Assembly: GCF_900176475.1 (NCBI RefSeq)
Contig: NZ_FWXX01000001.1
Location: 1-64,000 of the forward strand
Length of the DNA stretch: 64,000 nucleotides
Reading direction: 5' to 3'
DNA from: Tropicibacter naphthalenivorans
GTDB lineage: Bacteria; Pseudomonadota; Alphaproteobacteria; Rhodobacterales; Rhodobacteraceae
Both the position numbers and the translations under genes were made by a program. A model generated the notes under the pieces. It did no database searches and was not told where the DNA came from. It saw only the letters and a list, made by a program, of their open reading frames with translations. Positions 63,997-64,000 of the stretch are shown piece after piece (position 1 is the stretch's first letter; each line of letters begins with the position of its first letter).

Positions 63997-64000
63997 CTCG

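Overview
The window looks like part of a chromosome of a GC-rich alphaproteobacterium of the Rhodobacterales (Roseobacter/Rhodobacter group). The main reasons are the gene set on the right (CarD, FolE2, MetZ behind a SAM-II-type riboswitch, a Suv3-like helicase, a ligase-associated exonuclease/ligase pair) and a DUF1127 gene followed by hairpins with CCUCCUCCC loops, an arrangement known from Rhodobacter sphaeroides and relatives.

Left third, about 1.6-32.67 kb: an integrated element of about 31 kb sits in the 3' end of a tRNA-Ser(UGA) gene. A 14-bp direct repeat (TGGCGGAGGCTCAG at 1609-1622 and 32660-32673) marks its ends. It carries a P4-type tyrosine integrase, an AlpA-like regulator, a winged-helix protein with internal 24-bp repeats, a complete type I restriction-modification locus (hsdM, hsdS, a membrane protein, hsdR) and, at the right end, small phage- or plasmid-type genes including a Rha-like regulator. 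Its cargo is extracellular in character: two very large convergent RTX proteins (one with Calx-beta domains, one a lipase with a beta-propeller and 25 consecutive 11-residue repeats), a TIGR03032-type protein and a secreted caspase-like protein with two downstream genes. A large serine recombinase lies left of the element. Its reading frame runs through the left att site into element DNA, and the pre-insertion frame can be reconstructed as ending in the tRNA-Ser, so two elements appear stacked on one tRNA.

Middle, about 32.7-41.3 kb: core chromosome. It holds a SPOR-domain lipoprotein, a third RTX protein, the overlapping run dacC-type carboxypeptidase / tmk / holB, and an Mrp/ApbC ATPase. 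The DUF1127 gene follows, then an array of 13 hairpins that each expose an anti-Shine-Dalgarno loop (CcsR or 'cuckoo' RNA type). Eight of these lie in four tandem copies of a ~105-bp unit, and the array closes with a strong terminator.

Right, about 41.3-64 kb: a cobalamin riboswitch in front of a small protein of unknown function; valS; a DUF1963 protein with an 11-G tract just before its start; trkH; a second DUF1127-like gene; folE2; metZ with a SAM-II riboswitch; a Kef-type antiporter; carD; fdxA; an S4-domain protein beside a Suv3-like helicase; a TPR protein; an SCP2-domain protein; two alpha/beta hydrolases; the exonuclease/ligase DNA repair pair; and an outer-membrane protein.

The signals I rate highest are the expanded anti-SD hairpin array with an internal compensatory base pair, the undecapeptide array in the RTX lipase, the stacked elements at tRNA-Ser, and the riboswitch-controlled unknown gene. 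All assignments were made by reading the sequence; no database search was run.
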